A DNA stretch of 6,213 nucleotides from an uncultured Bacteroidota bacterium (GTDB taxonomy: Bacteria > Bacteroidota > Bacteroidia > Flavobacteriales > Flavobacteriaceae), in contig CAIJFC010000325.1 in assembly GCA_903819815.1 (NCBI GenBank), positions 1 to 6,213 on the forward strand, read 5' to 3'. Positions 5,860-6,213 of this stretch are shown here, in pieces (within the stretch, counting starts at the first letter, position 1; every line of letters starts with the position of its first letter). The notes beneath the pieces are model-generated. The model was not told the origin of the DNA. It searched no databases and saw only the letters and a list, made by a program, of their open reading frames with translations. Both the position numbers and the translations under genes were made by a program.

Positions 5860-6213
5860 TCAACGATTAACGAATACACTCTTAATCACCTCCGCAATCC
5901 TCCCCCGATCTTCTTCAGTTAAATTGGAGCTTGAAGGCAAACACAATCCATTTTCAAATAGTGTTTCCGCTACTTTATTCCCGTAAAAAGGGTACTTCTC
6001 AAAAACAGGTTGTAAATGCATGGGTTTCCATAAAGGACGGGATTCTATATTCTTGGCTTCAAAAGCCAATCGCAAGGTTTCTCGGGTAATCCCATTTGTT
6101 TTTAAGGGGTCTATTAAAATGGCACTCAACCAATGATTAGAAAAATAATCGGCATTGGGAGCTGTAAAAACAGTAACTCCATTTAAACCTTTAAATACCT
6201 CCACATAAAAATC
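5860..6213 (-). CDS. DegT/DnrJ/EryC1/StrS-family PLP-dependent sugar aminotransferase, C-terminal part only
   Basis: The frame is open from the right edge to TGA at 5862-5860, giving the last 117 residues. A GTG at 6204 is internal: the codons before it (Asp-Phe-Tyr) continue the protein off the window. Family members are about 370-400 residues, so the PLP-binding lysine and most of the large domain lie outside. Landmarks of the C-terminal domain are FSNHWLSAILID, GITRETLRLAFEAKNIESRP, PLWKPMHLQPVFEKYPFYG, the cysteine-containing GLCLPSSSNLTEED and a final helix. The ESRPLWKPMHLQPVF segment is typical of the PglE/EpsN-like branch, which aminates UDP-4-keto-6-deoxy-GlcNAc at C4 with glutamate as donor. 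This fits the membrane dehydratase at the left edge. The upstream position relative to the sugar phosphotransferase suggests the two were adjacent before the ATPase and repeats came between them. Substrate assignment is inference; the family is clear. Confidence 0.93.
   Translation of the reverse strand, partial: DFYVEVFKGLNGVTVFTAPNADYFSNHWLSAILIDPLKTNGITRETLRLAFEAKNIESRPLWKPMHLQPVFEKYPFYGNKVAETLFENGLCLPSSSNLTEEDRGRIAEVIKSVFVNR

Noticed and set aside
5716..5922. Open frame of 68 codons on the plus strand starting in repeat copy 3
   Set aside because: It runs through simple AT-rich repeats and then antisense into the aminotransferase end, with no domain.
6202..6204. GTG as the start of a short 114-residue protein
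   Set aside because: The frame continues upstream to the window edge and the sequence is plainly the C-terminal third of a sugar aminotransferase.

Overview
The window is AT-rich and comes from a surface-polysaccharide (capsule, exopolysaccharide or O-antigen type) locus of a Bacteroidota bacterium, most likely a Flavobacterium-like member of the Flavobacteriia. The signs are the low GC content, near absence of Shine-Dalgarno sequences, TAnnTTTG-type -7 promoter elements, and protein styles typical of that group. All six supported genes lie on the minus strand, so the locus reads from right to left. Species-level assignment is not possible by eye.

In reading order: (1) 6213-5860, the last 117 residues of a DegT/DnrJ/EryC1/StrS-family PLP-dependent sugar aminotransferase, cut by the right edge. 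(2) 5859-5398, a 462-bp gene-less stretch with two copies of a roughly 71-bp CGCAAAG-type repeat. (3) 5397-4177, an AAA-type ATPase with a C-terminal DUF4143 domain, with its own -7 element and a dyad just upstream. (4) 4176-3961, an intergenic stretch with a third copy of the repeat. (5) 3960-3394, a small monotopic undecaprenyl-phosphate sugar phosphotransferase. (6) 3272-2229, a complete dTDP-glucose 4,6-dehydratase (rmlB). (7) 2082-1441, a small secreted outer-membrane beta-barrel protein. (8) 1412-1, the first 470 residues of a membrane-bound nucleotide-sugar 4,6-dehydratase of the FlaA1/WbpM/PglF/CapD type, cut by the left edge.

The aminotransferase, the phosphotransferase and the membrane dehydratase fit one route. 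UDP-GlcNAc would be dehydrated to a 4-keto-6-deoxy sugar, aminated at C4 (bacillosamine-type, as in PglF/PglE or Bacillus EpsC/EpsN) and loaded as the first sugar-1-phosphate on undecaprenyl phosphate. RmlB would supply dTDP-4-keto-6-deoxyglucose for a second 6-deoxy sugar. No acetyltransferase, glycosyltransferase, flippase or rmlA/C/D lies in the window. The actual sugars are inferred, not shown.

The most unusual part is 3999-5750. An ATPase gene with no evident role in glycan synthesis sits between the aminotransferase and the phosphotransferase. It is bracketed by three nearly identical direct copies of an intergenic repeat, one on its downstream side and two on its upstream side. This looks like a repeat-bounded cargo gene or accessory cassette dropped into a glycan operon. 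The rest is ordinary flavobacterial polysaccharide-locus content.
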